Source of the DNA: Rodentibacter sp. Ppn85
GTDB lineage: Bacteria; Pseudomonadota; Gammaproteobacteria; Enterobacterales; Pasteurellaceae
Assembly (NCBI RefSeq): GCF_001999335.1
Contig: NZ_MLHS01000023.1
Coordinates: 1 to 64,000, forward strand
Direction of reading: 5' to 3'
Length of the DNA: 64,000 nt
Shown: in pieces, positions 53,388 to 64,000 of the stretch
Numbering within the stretch: position 1 is the stretch's first letter
Layout: every line of letters starts with the position of its first letter
The notes under the pieces: model-generated
Databases searched by the model: none
What the model was told of the DNA's origin: nothing
What the model saw: only the letters and a program-made list of their open reading frames with translations
Made by a program: the position numbers and the translations under genes

Positions 53388-55190
53388 TTATGTCTCATTA
53401 TTTTGCTTATACATCGCCTCAATTTGGTTGCTATAACGCTCCATAATGACCTTACGTTTTAATTTCAAAGTTGGTGTAATTTCCCCCAATTTGATACTGA
53501 AGGCTTGAGAAAGTAAGGTGAATTTTTTGACCTGTTCAAAATGAGCCAACTCTTTTTGTACCGCATTAATACGTTGTTCAAACATCTTCAAAATTTCAGA
53601 ATTTTTAATCAATTCCATCCGATCATGATATTTGATATTCAGTTGTTTTGCGTATTCCTCCAAACTATCAAAACACGGCACAATGAGGGCGGAAACATAT
53701 TTTTTGGCATCTGCAATGATAGCAATTTGTTCGATGAATTTATCTTTGCCGATTTTACTTTCAATATATTGTGGTGCGATGTATTTACCGTTAGAGGTTT
53801 TCATTAATTCTTTAATACGATCGGTAATAAAAAGGTTGCCCTCCGTATCAAATTTGCCTGCATCGCCGGTTTTTAGAAAGCCTTCTTCTGTGAAAGCTTG
53901 AGCGGTTTCTTCCGGTTTTTTGTAGTAACCCTTCATTACCATGCCGCCACGTACCAGAATTTCGTTATCTGCACCGATTTTGACTTCTGCTTTAGGCATT
54001 AAAGTACCGATAGAATTAGGATTGAATTGATTATCCTGCCAACATGAAACCGTTGCAGTGGTTTCTGTCATACCGTAACCAAGCTTAACGTTAATACCAA
54101 TACTATGAAAAAACAGCCCGATAGCCGGTTCTAATTTGGCACCGCCGCAAGGCATCATTTTAATTCTTCCGCCTAATAGACGGCGAAGTTTGGATAAGAC
54201 AAGTTTATCTGCGAGTGCATATTGTTTTTTTAGCAGAAAAGGAATCGGTTTTTTTTCTGTCATCAATGTAAAATGTTTTTGTCCGATAGCGATTGCCCAG
54301 TGAAAAAGAAGCTGACGAAATTTAGGTGCTTTTTGTACTTTATCCAATACGGCAGCGTAAATTTTTTCGTAAAAACGCGGTACTGCACACATTAGCGTCG
54401 GACGAATCTCGGCTAAAACCGACCGCACTTGATTTGTGTCTTCCAAATAACAAAGTATTGCGCCGCGATGAAGAATATAAGCCGCCCATGCCCGCTCGAA
54501 AATATGAGAGAAAGGCAAGAACGAGAGGGAAATATCTTGCTGTGTAACATTAAGCGTAAGATCATGCGTTTCCAATTGATGGGCAAGATTTGAGTAATCC
54601 AACATAACGCCCTTTGGTTCGCCTGTTGTCCCTGAGGTATAGATAATGGTGAATAAGTCGTCCATCCGCTTATTATGCAAACGTTGATTTAATTCGACTT
54701 GGTGATCCGTTGTTCCAAGCTCAATAAATTGTTCCCATAAACAAGAGAGAGTGTCGGATTGGAGTTTGATGGTAGGTTTCATCGCCACAATTTTTTGTAA
54801 TTGGGGACAGTGCGGGGCAATTTCTAAGGCGTGATCATATTGTTCTTGATCGCCTACGAATAAAATTTTGACATCACCGTGGTTTAGTACAAATTCTGCC
54901 TGTTGGGCAGTATTGGTTGCATAAATAGGTACTGTAACAGCACGAATTTGTAATGCGGCAATGTCGGCAATCGTCCAACGTGGCATATTATGGGCAAAAA
55001 TTGCAATTTTATCTTGTATTTGGATACCGCAAGCAAGTAATGCGAGAGAAAGTTGATTTAGCTGATTTTGGAGTGCGACCCAAGTAATGTCTTTCCAAAT
55101 ACCATTTTCTTTATGACGAAGGGCGGTTGTATTTCCCAGTTTTTTTACTTGTTGTTCAATGCGATGAATAAAATGAAGATCGAGATTCAT
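53388..55190 (-). CDS. fadD: Long-chain acyl-CoA synthetase (AMP-forming)
   Basis: ANL-superfamily ligase of 600 residues that activates long fatty acids to acyl-CoA at the inner membrane. The ATP loop is [19 protein letters not shown], followed by [27 protein letters not shown] (motif II), [23 protein letters not shown] as hinge, and the C-terminal lysine in TPTLKLKRK. It is the bacterial FAA1-like type, located next to gapA as in H. influenzae (HI0002 by recollection). The group II intron now separates it from gapA. Confidence 0.9.
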   Translation of the reverse strand: MNLDLHFIHRIEQQVKKLGNTTALRHKENGIWKDITWVALQNQLNQLSLALLACGIQIQDKIAIFAHNMPRWTIADIAALQIRAVTVPIYATNTAQQAEFVLNHGDVKILFVGDQEQYDHALEIAPHCPQLQKIVAMKPTIKLQSDTLSCLWEQFIELGTTDHQVELNQRLHNKRMDDLFTIIYTSGTTGEPKGVMLDYSNLAHQLETHDLTLNVTQQDISLSFLPFSHIFERAWAAYILHRGAILCYLEDTNQVRSVLAEIRPTLMCAVPRFYEKIYAAVLDKVQKAPKFRQLLFHWAIAIGQKHFTLMTEKKPIPFLLKKQYALADKLVLSKLRRLLGGRIKMMPCGGAKLEPAIGLFFHSIGINVKLGYGMTETTATVSCWQDNQFNPNSIGTLMPKAEVKIGADNEILVRGGMVMKGYYKKPEETAQAFTEEGFLKTGDAGKFDTEGNLFITDRIKELMKTSNGKYIAPQYIESKIGKDKFIEQIAIIADAKKYVSALIVPCFDSLEEYAKQLNIKYHDRMELIKNSEILKMFEQRINAVQKELAHFEQVKKFTLLSQAFSIKLGEITPTLKLKRKVIMERYSNQIEAMYKQNNET

Positions 55191-55345
55191 ATTAACCTTA
55201 TTTAGTTTAATGCTAATTGAGCTAACAGCTGTGCGCTAATATAAGGGGAAATGAAAATAAAAGCCAGATAAATCTTTAATATTTTTGATGATTTTGAGTG
55301 AACTTTTGTGCAATTTGTGAGGAGATTCACAATATAATTGAAGAT

Positions 55346-55370
55346 AAAAAAACCGCTCCGAAGAGCGGTT
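55346..55370 (-). terminator. Terminator probably belonging to gapA, now behind the intron
   Basis: On the minus strand AACCGCTC-TTCG-GAGCGGTT followed by T5: a UUCG-capped stem. It lies 20 bases beyond the intron 3' end and would be the natural end of the gapA message once the intron is removed. Confidence 0.9.
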
Positions 55371-55430
55371 AATCTGTGAGCTATTTTGAATCGGGTAGCC
55401 AAGTTGTATTACTACCACTCAGCCCCCTAA

Positions 55431-55464
55431 GAACTGTACAAGCAAATTTCTCTGCATACAGCTC
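55431..55464 (-). ncRNA. Group II intron domain V
   Basis: A 34-nt hairpin on the minus strand starting GAGCTGTATGCAGAG and ending TTGTACAGTTC, with the AGC triad, a GAAA tetraloop and the usual bulge. This is the catalytic heart of the ribozyme and appears intact. Confidence 0.93.
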
Positions 55465-55482
55465 AAGCCTTTCTATTAACTG

Positions 55483-57210
55483 CTATGCAGTCGGTTTCAC
55501 AACGTTCAAATTCAGGCGATGAATTTGTTGGTGACACTCAGGATGTACTAAACATCTGTTATTTAGTGAATCTGTTCCACCATACATTTTGTAAATTATA
55601 TGATGATCGTGCCAGCCGCTTTCTTTCGTTATTGACGTATTACACAATGCACATTTTCCTTTCTGCTTTTTGTAAAGAGCTTGCCATTGCTGTCTGTGTG
55701 ATTGTTCATCATACATTCTGGCTTGAGCAAGGTTTTCTCCATACATTTCCCATTCAGGTAAAAATGGTTTGTATTGTGATTTTATCTTTCTGTGTCGCTT
55801 AATTTTCACATATCCACAGTAGAGTAAATCTATTGGGATTTGTTCTCCTTTATTGCTGTTGGTGACTGTGCCGAAAATCCAATTCCGAGTTGCATTTGAA
55901 TAAAAGTATTTCTCTTTAATCCAAATTTTTCCTTTGTTTGGATGTCTTCGTCTGCACCAACGCCATAAGGCTTTCCAAATTAAACTATCCATTCGGTTAA
56001 ATATCACTTTAGCCACAACGTGTTTATGATAGTTTGTCCAACCTCTTATCATTGGATTTAATACTTTTATTAGGTCATCTTGTTTCGCCATTTTCATTTT
56101 TGAAATTGATTGTTTTACCTTGTCATAAAATGCTTTTGCATTTTTCTTACTTGGTTTAATAATCAATTTTTTATCAAAACGTTTAACAGTCCAGCCTAAA
56201 AAGTCAAATCCGTGTTCGATATGCACTACCTTGGTTTTACTTTCCGATAAGGAAAGTCCTCTTTCTGCAAGAAAGTTTTTCACCATAGGGATAACTTGTT
56301 CTTCCAGTAATTCTTTTGATATACCTGAAATAATAAAGTCATCTGCATACCTAACGAGGTATGTCCGATGTTTTGCTATTTTAAGACTATTCTTTGCACC
56401 AAAGTGCTTGATTAGCTCTTTTTCTAACCCATCTAACGCCATATTTGCCAACGTTGGAGAGATAATACCACCTTGCGTTGTCCCCTCCGTTGTTGGTTTT
56501 AGTTGACCGAACTCAACAACACCTGATTTTAACCATTTCTTGAGTATTCGCTTATTCATTGGAATATGCTTGAGTAGCCAGTCGTGGTTAATAAAATCAA
56601 AACAACCATGTATATCTGCATCCAGTACCCATTCTGCCATTTGACGAGATTGGTTTCCTTTTGTTGAAAATATACTATGTATATGTGATATAGCATCTGC
56701 CGTTGAACGGTTTAATCTAAATCCATACGAATTATTGTCTGCTGTTGTCTCTGCTATGGGTTGCAATGCTAGTAAATACAACATTTGCATTGCTCTATCT
56801 TTCATCGTGGGTATGCCTAATGGACGTTTCTTCCCATTTGACTTTGGAATGAAAACTCGTCTTAATGGTTTAGGTTGATACCCTTTACTTGATAGATCTT
56901 GTATAGCAATCCATTTGGATTCAGGTGTATCCCAAATCCGTTTATCAATACCAGCGGTTCGTTTGCCTGTATTTTCCGTCACCCGTCGTACTGCTAATGC
57001 TTTTGCTTAAAACGAGTGGGTAAGCATTCGTTGTAAGTTTTTAACCTTACGCCAATTGCTTTCCTGTGTTGCCTTCGCAATCCGCACCTGCATTCCTTTC
57101 ACATATCGGTTTGCTTTATACCAATTGATATAATGCCATTGCGATATATGTGAGGTCGCTGGAGCTAGACTGCTTACTAATTTCTTAGTATGATGAGTTT
57201 GCTCTTTCAT
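55483..57210 (-). pseudogene. ltrA: Group II intron reverse transcriptase/maturase (LtrA type) with in-frame stop
   Basis: A single frame from ATG 57210 (MKEQTHHTKKLVSSLAPAT, with GGAGGTAAGT upstream) to 55483 is broken by one TAA at 57007-57009, between MLTHSF and [21 protein letters not shown]. The joined protein would have 575 residues: RT-0, RT fingers and palm with YADD (about 288-291), maturase domain X ([16 protein letters not shown]), and an HNH endonuclease ([24 protein letters not shown]). The 3' piece alone, from GTG 56982, still has 499 residues, but without the N-terminal RNA-binding region. Either a pseudogene or dependent on read-through or on a helper copy elsewhere. Confidence 0.9.
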
Positions 57211-58792
57211 ACTTACCTCCGTTGAGAGATAAGTTTTCTTGGTAAATTAATAGTTCCTCTTTCTGTTTGGACACTTCAAGAGTTGCTATGATTACCAATA
57301 AACTTACACTCTTGAATCACTAAGGATAAAGAGTGCGTGCGTTGGTTTTATTTGATTGGTTTTCAATCTGCAAACCAACGCTCGCTTTTATCCCGTCAAA
57401 CTTTAAAGGAATTTGTCAGACATCTTGCGATGAAAGACCGGTTAGAAGTCTGCACCCTTTCGGGTTAGGTCATATTTCATACCCTATTTGCACCATTACA
57501 GTACAACCTTCGCTTTCTCTAACTTCTTTTACCTACACCACCAACAGCATTGCTTACGCGTTGCCTGCCATTTTTCAGGCGGAGATATAGGCTTACCAAG
57601 TTCCATTATTACTACATGGATAGGGAAGATATAGTCTTTTTTCCCGACAGTGTTTATGATGACGTATCCCAAGGCTAAAATGAGATAACCCACTGCATAC
57701 CTTTTGGTTCAAGCCGATAGCGACCGTAGGCTTGTTCTACATAACGAGAATTACGACTATTCACTTACGTTTATCTTTCTATCCAACCTAGTCCCTCAAC
57801 CCAATGGTCGTTTCGAGTCTCTTATTAATACTTCACAGTATTAATAACCTTATCGGGGGTACATTGTCAGGAAGCTCCGTACAAAATCGTTGCCAATTAT
57901 GCACTATCCCTAGGTTACTGTTAGTCATATAACAGGTTACACTCATTTATTTCTTCGCAACTGCATATATCAACGTTGAAACAAATTGTAACAATAGCAA
58001 TAACAGCTTACTCATACTTAACTAAGTTGTTACCTAATACAGCAATAAATAAGCCCTTGCTGGTTTGCTTTAAAACTTACTTTATCCATTAAACAAATGT
58101 TTAATAGTACTTTGTTTACGTTTAATCCTCTAATAGGAAATAACTAACCTTTAACAAATAAAAGCTCATTTGTTAGTAATGATTATTTCAATGAAAGGGG
58201 ATTTTGGTAAATTTAGACCGAGAAGTAGCCGTGCTGTTCCGCAAGCCATTCACGGGCAACTATTACTTTCAAGTTGCTGAGGGTGTTTCTTAATAAAAGA
58301 ATATCCCGAAGTACAGTAAATAAAGATAAGTGTAAAGGTGGCAACCAAATAGAAGAAATTCCACTTTCTTATACTCGAACCGTCTCAGATTGCTACGGTA
58401 TCTTTCGGACTTTATTTATAGTAGGGTTGAATAATCATTCTTTATGGACGATATGACGTTTTGGATTTGACCCAAGTCACTCTATAAATAGGCGACTAAC
58501 GGTAGTCCTATCTTTCGATAACGGATCTTGCTTGCTTACTCCTCTTAATATTTATCTAAATATTAAGTACATAAAAGTGAAGACCATACCTTATTACCGC
58601 ATAAAGTTGGAGATATTCTTACCAACTTAGAACTAGATCTTGAGCAACGCTCCTTTTCTAGTCTGCTACCCAAACTCTTCCCGAGAAGATCTGAATAGTC
58701 AAGAGAAAGCTACATTACATAGCTTTCTCTTAATTGAGTTAAATCCTTGATATATAAGGACTTAACCCCAGTAAGCACGACACTTGTCGCAC
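57211..58792 (-). ncRNA. Group II intron 5' ribozyme region (domains I-III and start of IV)
   Basis: About 1.6 kb without a supported gene. It begins with GTGCGAC at the gapA side and contains many stems, for example a ~20-bp hairpin at 57325-57393 (GATAAAG.../...TTTTATC) just before the maturase. Short open frames here (e.g. 58274-58456) have no features of genes. I infer ribozyme domains I-III from position; I did not fold them. Confidence 0.7.
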
Positions 58793-60183
<1,391 letters not shown>

Positions 60184-60930
60184 ATGAAAATTTTGTTAAA
60201 ATGCAGTTTATCCGCGATTTGTTTAGCGTTAGTAGTTGGTTGCTCCGGTTCGGGCGATCACAGTGATGCACAGCCACAACCACAACCACAACCACAACCA
60301 CAGCCACAGCCACAACCGGAATCGCCACTACCTGAAGTTCCTCAATTATCTAAAAATGTTGTTGGTTTTTATGATAACTATTTTGAGAGTAACGGAATAA
60401 AAGAAACCGGTGATAATATGATGGGGCTGACAACTTTGGTCATTGATGGTCAGCCGCTTGATTTAGTAGTCGATAGCGAGGTTATTAAATCTATAGAATA
60501 TTCACGTTATGGTCGTCTTAAATCACCTACTAGTAGTAATGATAGGGTTCTTTTCTCACAAGGACATGATGTAACTGTGCTACCAACCGGAAAGGCAACA
60601 TATGAAGGTAGTTTTTTGGGTCTTCAAGGGGCTGGTGAGGATACATCCGGAATTGCCCATTTTGATGTGGATTTTGCAAATAAGAAAATAGATGGCCGTT
60701 TTGCAAGGAATCTTAATGGTAGAAATACTCCTTATTTTCGTTTTTCTGCCCCTATCGCAGGCAATAAATTCGAGGGAAAAGGGACTGCGGAGGAGTATTC
60801 TGCAGGTTCAAATTTGGATATAAAAGGGCGTTTTTATGGTCCGAAAGCTGAGGAACTAGGTGGCATTTATGAATCTGATGCGACCATGGGGGCGTTTGGT
60901 GCGAGTCAAATTAACAAACAAGACAGATAG
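60184..60930 (+). CDS. Putative surface lipoprotein with Gln-Pro repeat
   Basis: A 248-residue lipoprotein. The signal peptide ends in the lipobox LVVGC (Cys20), followed by GSGDHSD and eight Gln-Pro repeats (residues about 30-45) as a stalk. The C-terminal part has beta-barrel-like glycine patterns ([47 protein letters not shown]) typical of TbpB/HpuA/fHbp-type Slam-exported lipoproteins of Neisseria and Pasteurellaceae. No ligand can be named. It lies between gapA and gmk, which are next to each other in H. influenzae, so it is probably an insertion. Confidence 0.8.
   Translation: MKILLKCSLSAICLALVVGCSGSGDHSDAQPQPQPQPQPQPQPQPESPLPEVPQLSKNVVGFYDNYFESNGIKETGDNMMGLTTLVIDGQPLDLVVDSEVIKSIEYSRYGRLKSPTSSNDRVLFSQGHDVTVLPTGKATYEGSFLGLQGAGEDTSGIAHFDVDFANKKIDGRFARNLNGRNTPYFRFSAPIAGNKFEGKGTAEEYSAGSNLDIKGRFYGPKAEELGGIYESDATMGAFGASQINKQDR
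60271..60318 (+). repeat. Hexanucleotide repeat coding (Gln-Pro)8
   Basis: CAGCCA/CAACCA-type units repeated eight times, with small third-base variation. Changes in copy number alter stalk length but keep the frame. Confidence 0.9.
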
Positions 60931-60950
60931 TCCTAGAATTAGAGGTTTTT

Positions 60951-61589
60951 ATGTCGCAGGGCAATTTGTACGTTGTATCCGCTCCTAGTGGAGCGGGTAA
61001 ATCTTCGTTAATTTCAGCATTATTGGAGAGTAATTCTTCCACGCAAAAAATGGTTTCCGTTTCGCATACGACCCGGGCACCACGCCCGGGTGAAATTGAC
61101 GGCGTACATTATTATTTTGTTTCTAAAGAAGAATTTGAATCCTTGATCAAACAAGATTTATTTTTGGAATATGCTACGGTGTTTGGTGGAAATTATTATG
61201 GTACATCATTGTCGGCAATTCAGGAAAATCTGGCAAAAGGAATTGATGTTTTTTTGGATATTGATTGGCAGGGTGCGCAACAAATTCGTAAAAAAGTGGC
61301 AAATGTAAAAAGTATCTTTATTCTTCCCCCGTCATTACCGGAGTTAGAGCGTCGTTTGATTGGTCGTGGTCAAGATAGCGAAGCGGTAATTATGGAACGT
61401 ATGGCAAAAGCAAAGAATGAAATTTCTCACTATGATGAGTACGATTACGTCATTATCAACGATAATTTTGAGCAAGCATTAGCAGATTTACAGAGTATCT
61501 TACGTGCGGAACGTTTAACAAAAAATTATCAACAAACAGAAAATGCCAGCTTAATTTATCAGCTACTAGATAAAAATCATAAGATTTAG
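60951..61589 (+). CDS. gmk: Guanylate kinase Gmk
   Basis: Gmk (212 residues) phosphorylates GMP to GDP. The P-loop is [20 protein letters not shown]-binding residues lie in [21 protein letters not shown] and GNYYGTS; the lid region follows [17 protein letters not shown]. It starts 20 bases after the lipoprotein stop and precedes rpoZ and spoT, the conserved gmk-rpoZ-spoT order. Confidence 0.97.
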   Translation: MSQGNLYVVSAPSGAGKSSLISALLESNSSTQKMVSVSHTTRAPRPGEIDGVHYYFVSKEEFESLIKQDLFLEYATVFGGNYYGTSLSAIQENLAKGIDVFLDIDWQGAQQIRKKVANVKSIFILPPSLPELERRLIGRGQDSEAVIMERMAKAKNEISHYDEYDYVIINDNFEQALADLQSILRAERLTKNYQQTENASLIYQLLDKNHKI

Positions 61590-61642
61590 TATGATGGCCC
61601 TCTTTTATACCCTTATTTATAGATGAACCGGAGTAATCGAAT

Positions 61643-61909
61643 ATGGCACGTGTTACAGTACAGGATGCGGTAGAAAAAATTGGTAACCGCTTTGATTTAA
61701 TTTTAACCGCGGCACGCCGCGCAAGACAGTTACAGTTACACCAGCGTGATCCTTTAGTACCGGAGGATAATGATAAACCGACCGTTATCGCATTGCGTGA
61801 GATAGAAAAAGGATTAATCTCTAATGAGATTATGGATGCCCAGGAACATCAGGCAGTTGCAGCCGTTCAGCATATAGAAGAAGCAGCGGTAGCGTTAATT
61901 TCCGAATAA
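61643..61909 (+). CDS. rpoZ: RNA polymerase omega subunit RpoZ
   Basis: The omega subunit (88 residues) helps assemble RNA polymerase and in E. coli forms part of a ppGpp site. The conserved start [31 protein letters not shown] and [15 protein letters not shown] are canonical. It lies between gmk and spoT; a facing-USS-like pair (one arm AACCGCAG, imperfect) follows at 61913-61940. Confidence 0.97.
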   Translation: MARVTVQDAVEKIGNRFDLILTAARRARQLQLHQRDPLVPEDNDKPTVIALREIEKGLISNEIMDAQEHQAVAAVQHIEEAAVALISE

Positions 61910-61983
61910 TTTTAAAAGTGCGGTTGATTGCAACCGCAGTTTCATTTCAACCATTCATTTAGTCCGAAAATGTCAGGTGTCCT

Positions 61984-64000
61984 TTGGAATTGTTTGCAGA
62001 TTTAGAACGAATCATTCAAGGGTATTTACCCGAAGATAAAATCGAATTAGTCAGACGTGCATTTGTTGTTGCGAAAGATGCGCACGAGGGACAATTTCGT
62101 TCAAGCGGCGAGCCTTATATTACCCATCCGGTAGCTGTTGCTTCTATCATTGCAAAGATGAATCTTGATCATGAAGCAGTGATGGCGGCTTTGTTGCACG
62201 ATGTTATAGAGGACACAGCTTATACGGAAGAAAATCTTAAAGAAGAATTTAGCTCAAGTGTTGCAGATATAGTTGATGGGGTATCAAAACTTGATAAGTT
62301 AAAATTCCGTACCCGCCAAGAGGCTCAGGTGGAAAATTTTCGCAAAATGATTTTGGCGATGACCCGTGATATTCGAGTAGTATTGATTAAACTTGCAGAC
62401 CGTACTCATAATATGCGCACATTGGGGGCTCTGCGCCCTGATAAACGCTGTCGCATTGCTAAAGAAACTCTTGAGATTTATTGCCCGCTTGCACATCGCT
62501 TAGGCATTGAGCATATCAAAAATGAATTAGAGGATTTGTCCTTTGAAGCGATGTACCTGCATCGCTATAAAGTGTTGAAAAAATTAGTGGAAGTTGCGCG
62601 AAATAATCGTCAAGACCTTATTAAACGTATTTCTAATGAAATTAAAGAGCGGTTAGAAAATACGGGAATTTTTGCACGGGTATGGGGACGAGAAAAACAT
62701 CTCTATGAAATTTATCAAAAAATGCGTGCAAAAGATCAAGAATTTCACTCTATTATGGATATTTATACATTCCGCGTTATTGTGAAAAATATTGATGATT
62801 GTTATCGCGTTTTGGGTCAAATGCACAATCTATATAAACCCCGTCCGGGGCGCGTAAAAGATTATATTGCCGTACCGAAAGCAAATGGCTACCAGTCTTT
62901 ACAAACCTCTATGATTGGTCCGCATGGCGTACCGGTCGAAGTACACATCCACACCGAGGATATGGAGCAAGTGGCGGAAATGGGGGTGACTGCATACTGG
63001 GTACATAAAGAAAGTGGTAAAAATGATAGCACAACCGCTCAAATTCGTGCTCAACGCTGGTTACAAAATTTGGTTGAAATTCAACAAAGTGTAGGAAATT
63101 CTTTTGAGTTTATCGAAAATGTTAAATCCGAATTTTTCCCGAAAGAAATTTTTGTTTTTACGCCAAAAGGACGTATTGTCGAATTACCACAAGGGGCGAC
63201 AGCAGTAGATTTTGCTTATGCAGTACATTCCGATATCGGGAATACTTGTGTCGGTGTAACGGTTGAACATAAACCTTATCCCTTATCAAAAGCGTTAGAA
63301 TCCGGTCAAACGGTGAATATTATCACTGACCCTAATGCGAATCCTAAAGCCTCTTGGTTGAATTTTGTGGTAACTGCCCGTGCAAAAACCCGCATACGTC
63401 ACTATTTAAAACAACGCTGTGAAGATGATGCGGTGAAACTTGGTGAAAGAGAATTAAATGCAGCGTTGCAACCGCATTGTTTGGCGGATCTTTCTATACA
63501 ACAAATTCAAGCAGTTTTGGATGAGAGAAAACTTTCTTCACTTGATGGATTGTTGCGTGAAATTGGTTTAGGTAATCAACTCGCCTCTGTTATTGCCCAT
63601 CAATTAGTGGGAGAAGCGATAGAAATTGATGTGGATGGTAATACGGAAAATCATTCAAATACTTTAACCATTGCGCCGACTTTAATGGCCAACATACAAT
63701 TTGCCAAATGTTGCCACCCGATTCCGGCCGATCCGATTATGGGATGCAGTACACCGAATAGTGGACTCGTTATTCATCATCAACAATGTGCAAACCTTAA
63801 AAACGCCCGCCAGTTAGTCAAAGCTAAATGGGAGAACGTGCAAAGTGCGGTCAATTTTGATGCTGAATTACAAATTGAAATCTTGAATGAGAAGAGCGCT
63901 TTACCAAATTTAATGACAGCGATAGCCGCAAGCGAAAGCAGCATTCAAAATATTTGGACGGAAGGATTGGAAAATAATTTGTTGCTCGTAATTTTACAAA
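61984..64000 (+). CDS. spoT: Bifunctional (p)ppGpp synthetase/hydrolase SpoT (3' end outside window)
   Basis: SpoT degrades and makes (p)ppGpp. The frame is open to the window end, 672 codons. Domains in order: HD hydrolase (SGEPYITHPVA, ALLHDVIEDT, KLADRTHNMRT), RelA/SpoT synthetase (KPRPGRVKDYIAVPKANGYQSLQTS in parts), TGS (GATAVDFAYAVHSDIGN), helical and zinc-finger region (AKCCHPIPADPIMGC), and the start of the ACT domain (EILNEKSALPNLMTAIA). No ATG is in frame after the upstream stop (TAG 61960), so the start is TTG 61984, preceded by AGGTGT. Confidence 0.95.
   Translation, partial: MELFADLERIIQGYLPEDKIELVRRAFVVAKDAHEGQFRSSGEPYITHPVAVASIIAKMNLDHEAVMAALLHDVIEDTAYTEENLKEEFSSSVADIVDGVSKLDKLKFRTRQEAQVENFRKMILAMTRDIRVVLIKLADRTHNMRTLGALRPDKRCRIAKETLEIYCPLAHRLGIEHIKNELEDLSFEAMYLHRYKVLKKLVEVARNNRQDLIKRISNEIKERLENTGIFARVWGREKHLYEIYQKMRAKDQEFHSIMDIYTFRVIVKNIDDCYRVLGQMHNLYKPRPGRVKDYIAVPKANGYQSLQTSMIGPHGVPVEVHIHTEDMEQVAEMGVTAYWVHKESGKNDSTTAQIRAQRWLQNLVEIQQSVGNSFEFIENVKSEFFPKEIFVFTPKGRIVELPQGATAVDFAYAVHSDIGNTCVGVTVEHKPYPLSKALESGQTVNIITDPNANPKASWLNFVVTARAKTRIRHYLKQRCEDDAVKLGERELNAALQPHCLADLSIQQIQAVLDERKLSSLDGLLREIGLGNQLASVIAHQLVGEAIEIDVDGNTENHSNTLTIAPTLMANIQFAKCCHPIPADPIMGCSTPNSGLVIHHQQCANLKNARQLVKAKWENVQSAVNFDAELQIEILNEKSALPNLMTAIAASESSIQNIWTEGLENNLLLVILQ

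Larger units (their letters stand above)
55390..58792 (-). mobile_element. Group II intron inserted directly after gapA
   Basis: A ~3.4-kb retroelement on the minus strand. The 5' end is GTGCGACAAG at 58792 downwards (consensus GUGYG), touching the TAA of gapA. The 3' end follows a 34-nt domain V (55431-55464) and a domain VI-like stem, ending ..CTACCCGAT near 55390. Between them lie about 1.6 kb of ribozyme sequence and a maturase gene (55483-57210). No USS core is seen inside, unlike the flanks. The 5' part is longer than usual for bacterial introns. Boundaries are read by eye, to within a base or two at the 3' side. Confidence 0.9.

Noticed and set aside
55483-57210. Reverse transcriptase that could belong to a retron, DGR or RT-based defence system
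   Set aside because: The LtrA-type N-terminus, maturase X domain, HNH endonuclease, adjacent domain V and GTGCGAC 5' end identify a group II intron. No template/variable repeat, msr-msd or effector gene is nearby.
58274-58456. Small open frame of 60 codons on the opposite strand of the intron
   Set aside because: No ribosome-binding site or recognisable features; it lies in the ribozyme region where base pairing shapes the sequence.

Overview
The window comes from a member of the Pasteurellaceae in the Haemophilus/Aggregatibacter group. The Hin-type DNA uptake signal (AAGTGCGGT and its complement ACCGCACTT) occurs throughout, often as facing pairs that act as intergenic terminators. Several blocks follow H. 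influenzae gene order: gapA-fadD, gmk-rpoZ-spoT, nan/nag-ompP2-rnhA-dnaQ-tRNA-Asp-der, the fuc operon and glgBXCAP. H. influenzae itself is unlikely, because hemE is present and H. influenzae lacks most of haem synthesis; a NagE-type GlcNAc PTS permease also sits beside the nan genes.

Layout. 1-1936: two tandem paralogues of an unrecognised two-helix membrane protein. 2082-3717: exbB-exbD-tonB. 3761-5131: glmU on the minus strand. 5252-11995: L-fucose regulon fucR, fucI, fucK, fucU, fucA, fucP, with a perfect CRP site before fucI. 12223-13857: pyrG. 14119-15046: a pirin gene broken by a one-base shift in an A tract and carrying an 11-bp tandem repeat. 15198-18083: nudC-hemE-yjaG-hupA. 18217-20879: a DeoR-family regulator and glmS. 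21064-22281: an AAHS-type MFS transporter. 22372-22538: a decayed IS200-like transposase tail. 22620-28307 (minus): nagE, nanM, siaT, siaP. 28594-34105 (plus): nanE, nanK, nanR, nanA, nagB, nagA. 34237-34992: a methyltransferase. 35255-37043 (minus): P2-type porin and rnhA. 37104-39797 (plus): dnaQ, two tRNA-Asp genes, der. 39837-42595 (minus): hda, uraA, upp. 42875-53315 (plus): a malQ remnant and glgB, glgX, glgC, glgA, glgP. 53388-55190 (minus): fadD. 55390-58792 (minus): a group II intron. 58793-59812 (minus): gapA. 60184-64000 (plus): a surface-type lipoprotein, gmk, rpoZ and the 5' part of spoT.

Metabolic logic. Much of the window concerns host sugars. Sialic acid enters by the SiaPT TRAP system after NanM mutarotation and is converted by NanA, NanK, NanE, NagA and NagB to fructose-6-phosphate. 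GlcNAc probably enters through NagE at the same pathway point. GlmS and GlmU run the opposite, biosynthetic direction to UDP-GlcNAc. Fucose, another glycan sugar, has a complete catabolic set, and glycogen synthesis and breakdown genes allow carbon storage.

The least ordinary features are four. (1) A ~3.4-kb group II intron starts directly after the gapA stop codon, upstream of a terminator that appears to be gapA's own; its RT/maturase frame is cut by one in-frame TAA. (2) The pirin gene carries two kinds of slippable repeat. (3) A malQ relic at the head of the glg cluster keeps both ends of the protein and lacks the catalytic core. (4) The tandem membrane-protein paralogues share an identical C-terminal part but have different extracytoplasmic loops. 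I saw no CRISPR array, prophage or wholly new defence system.
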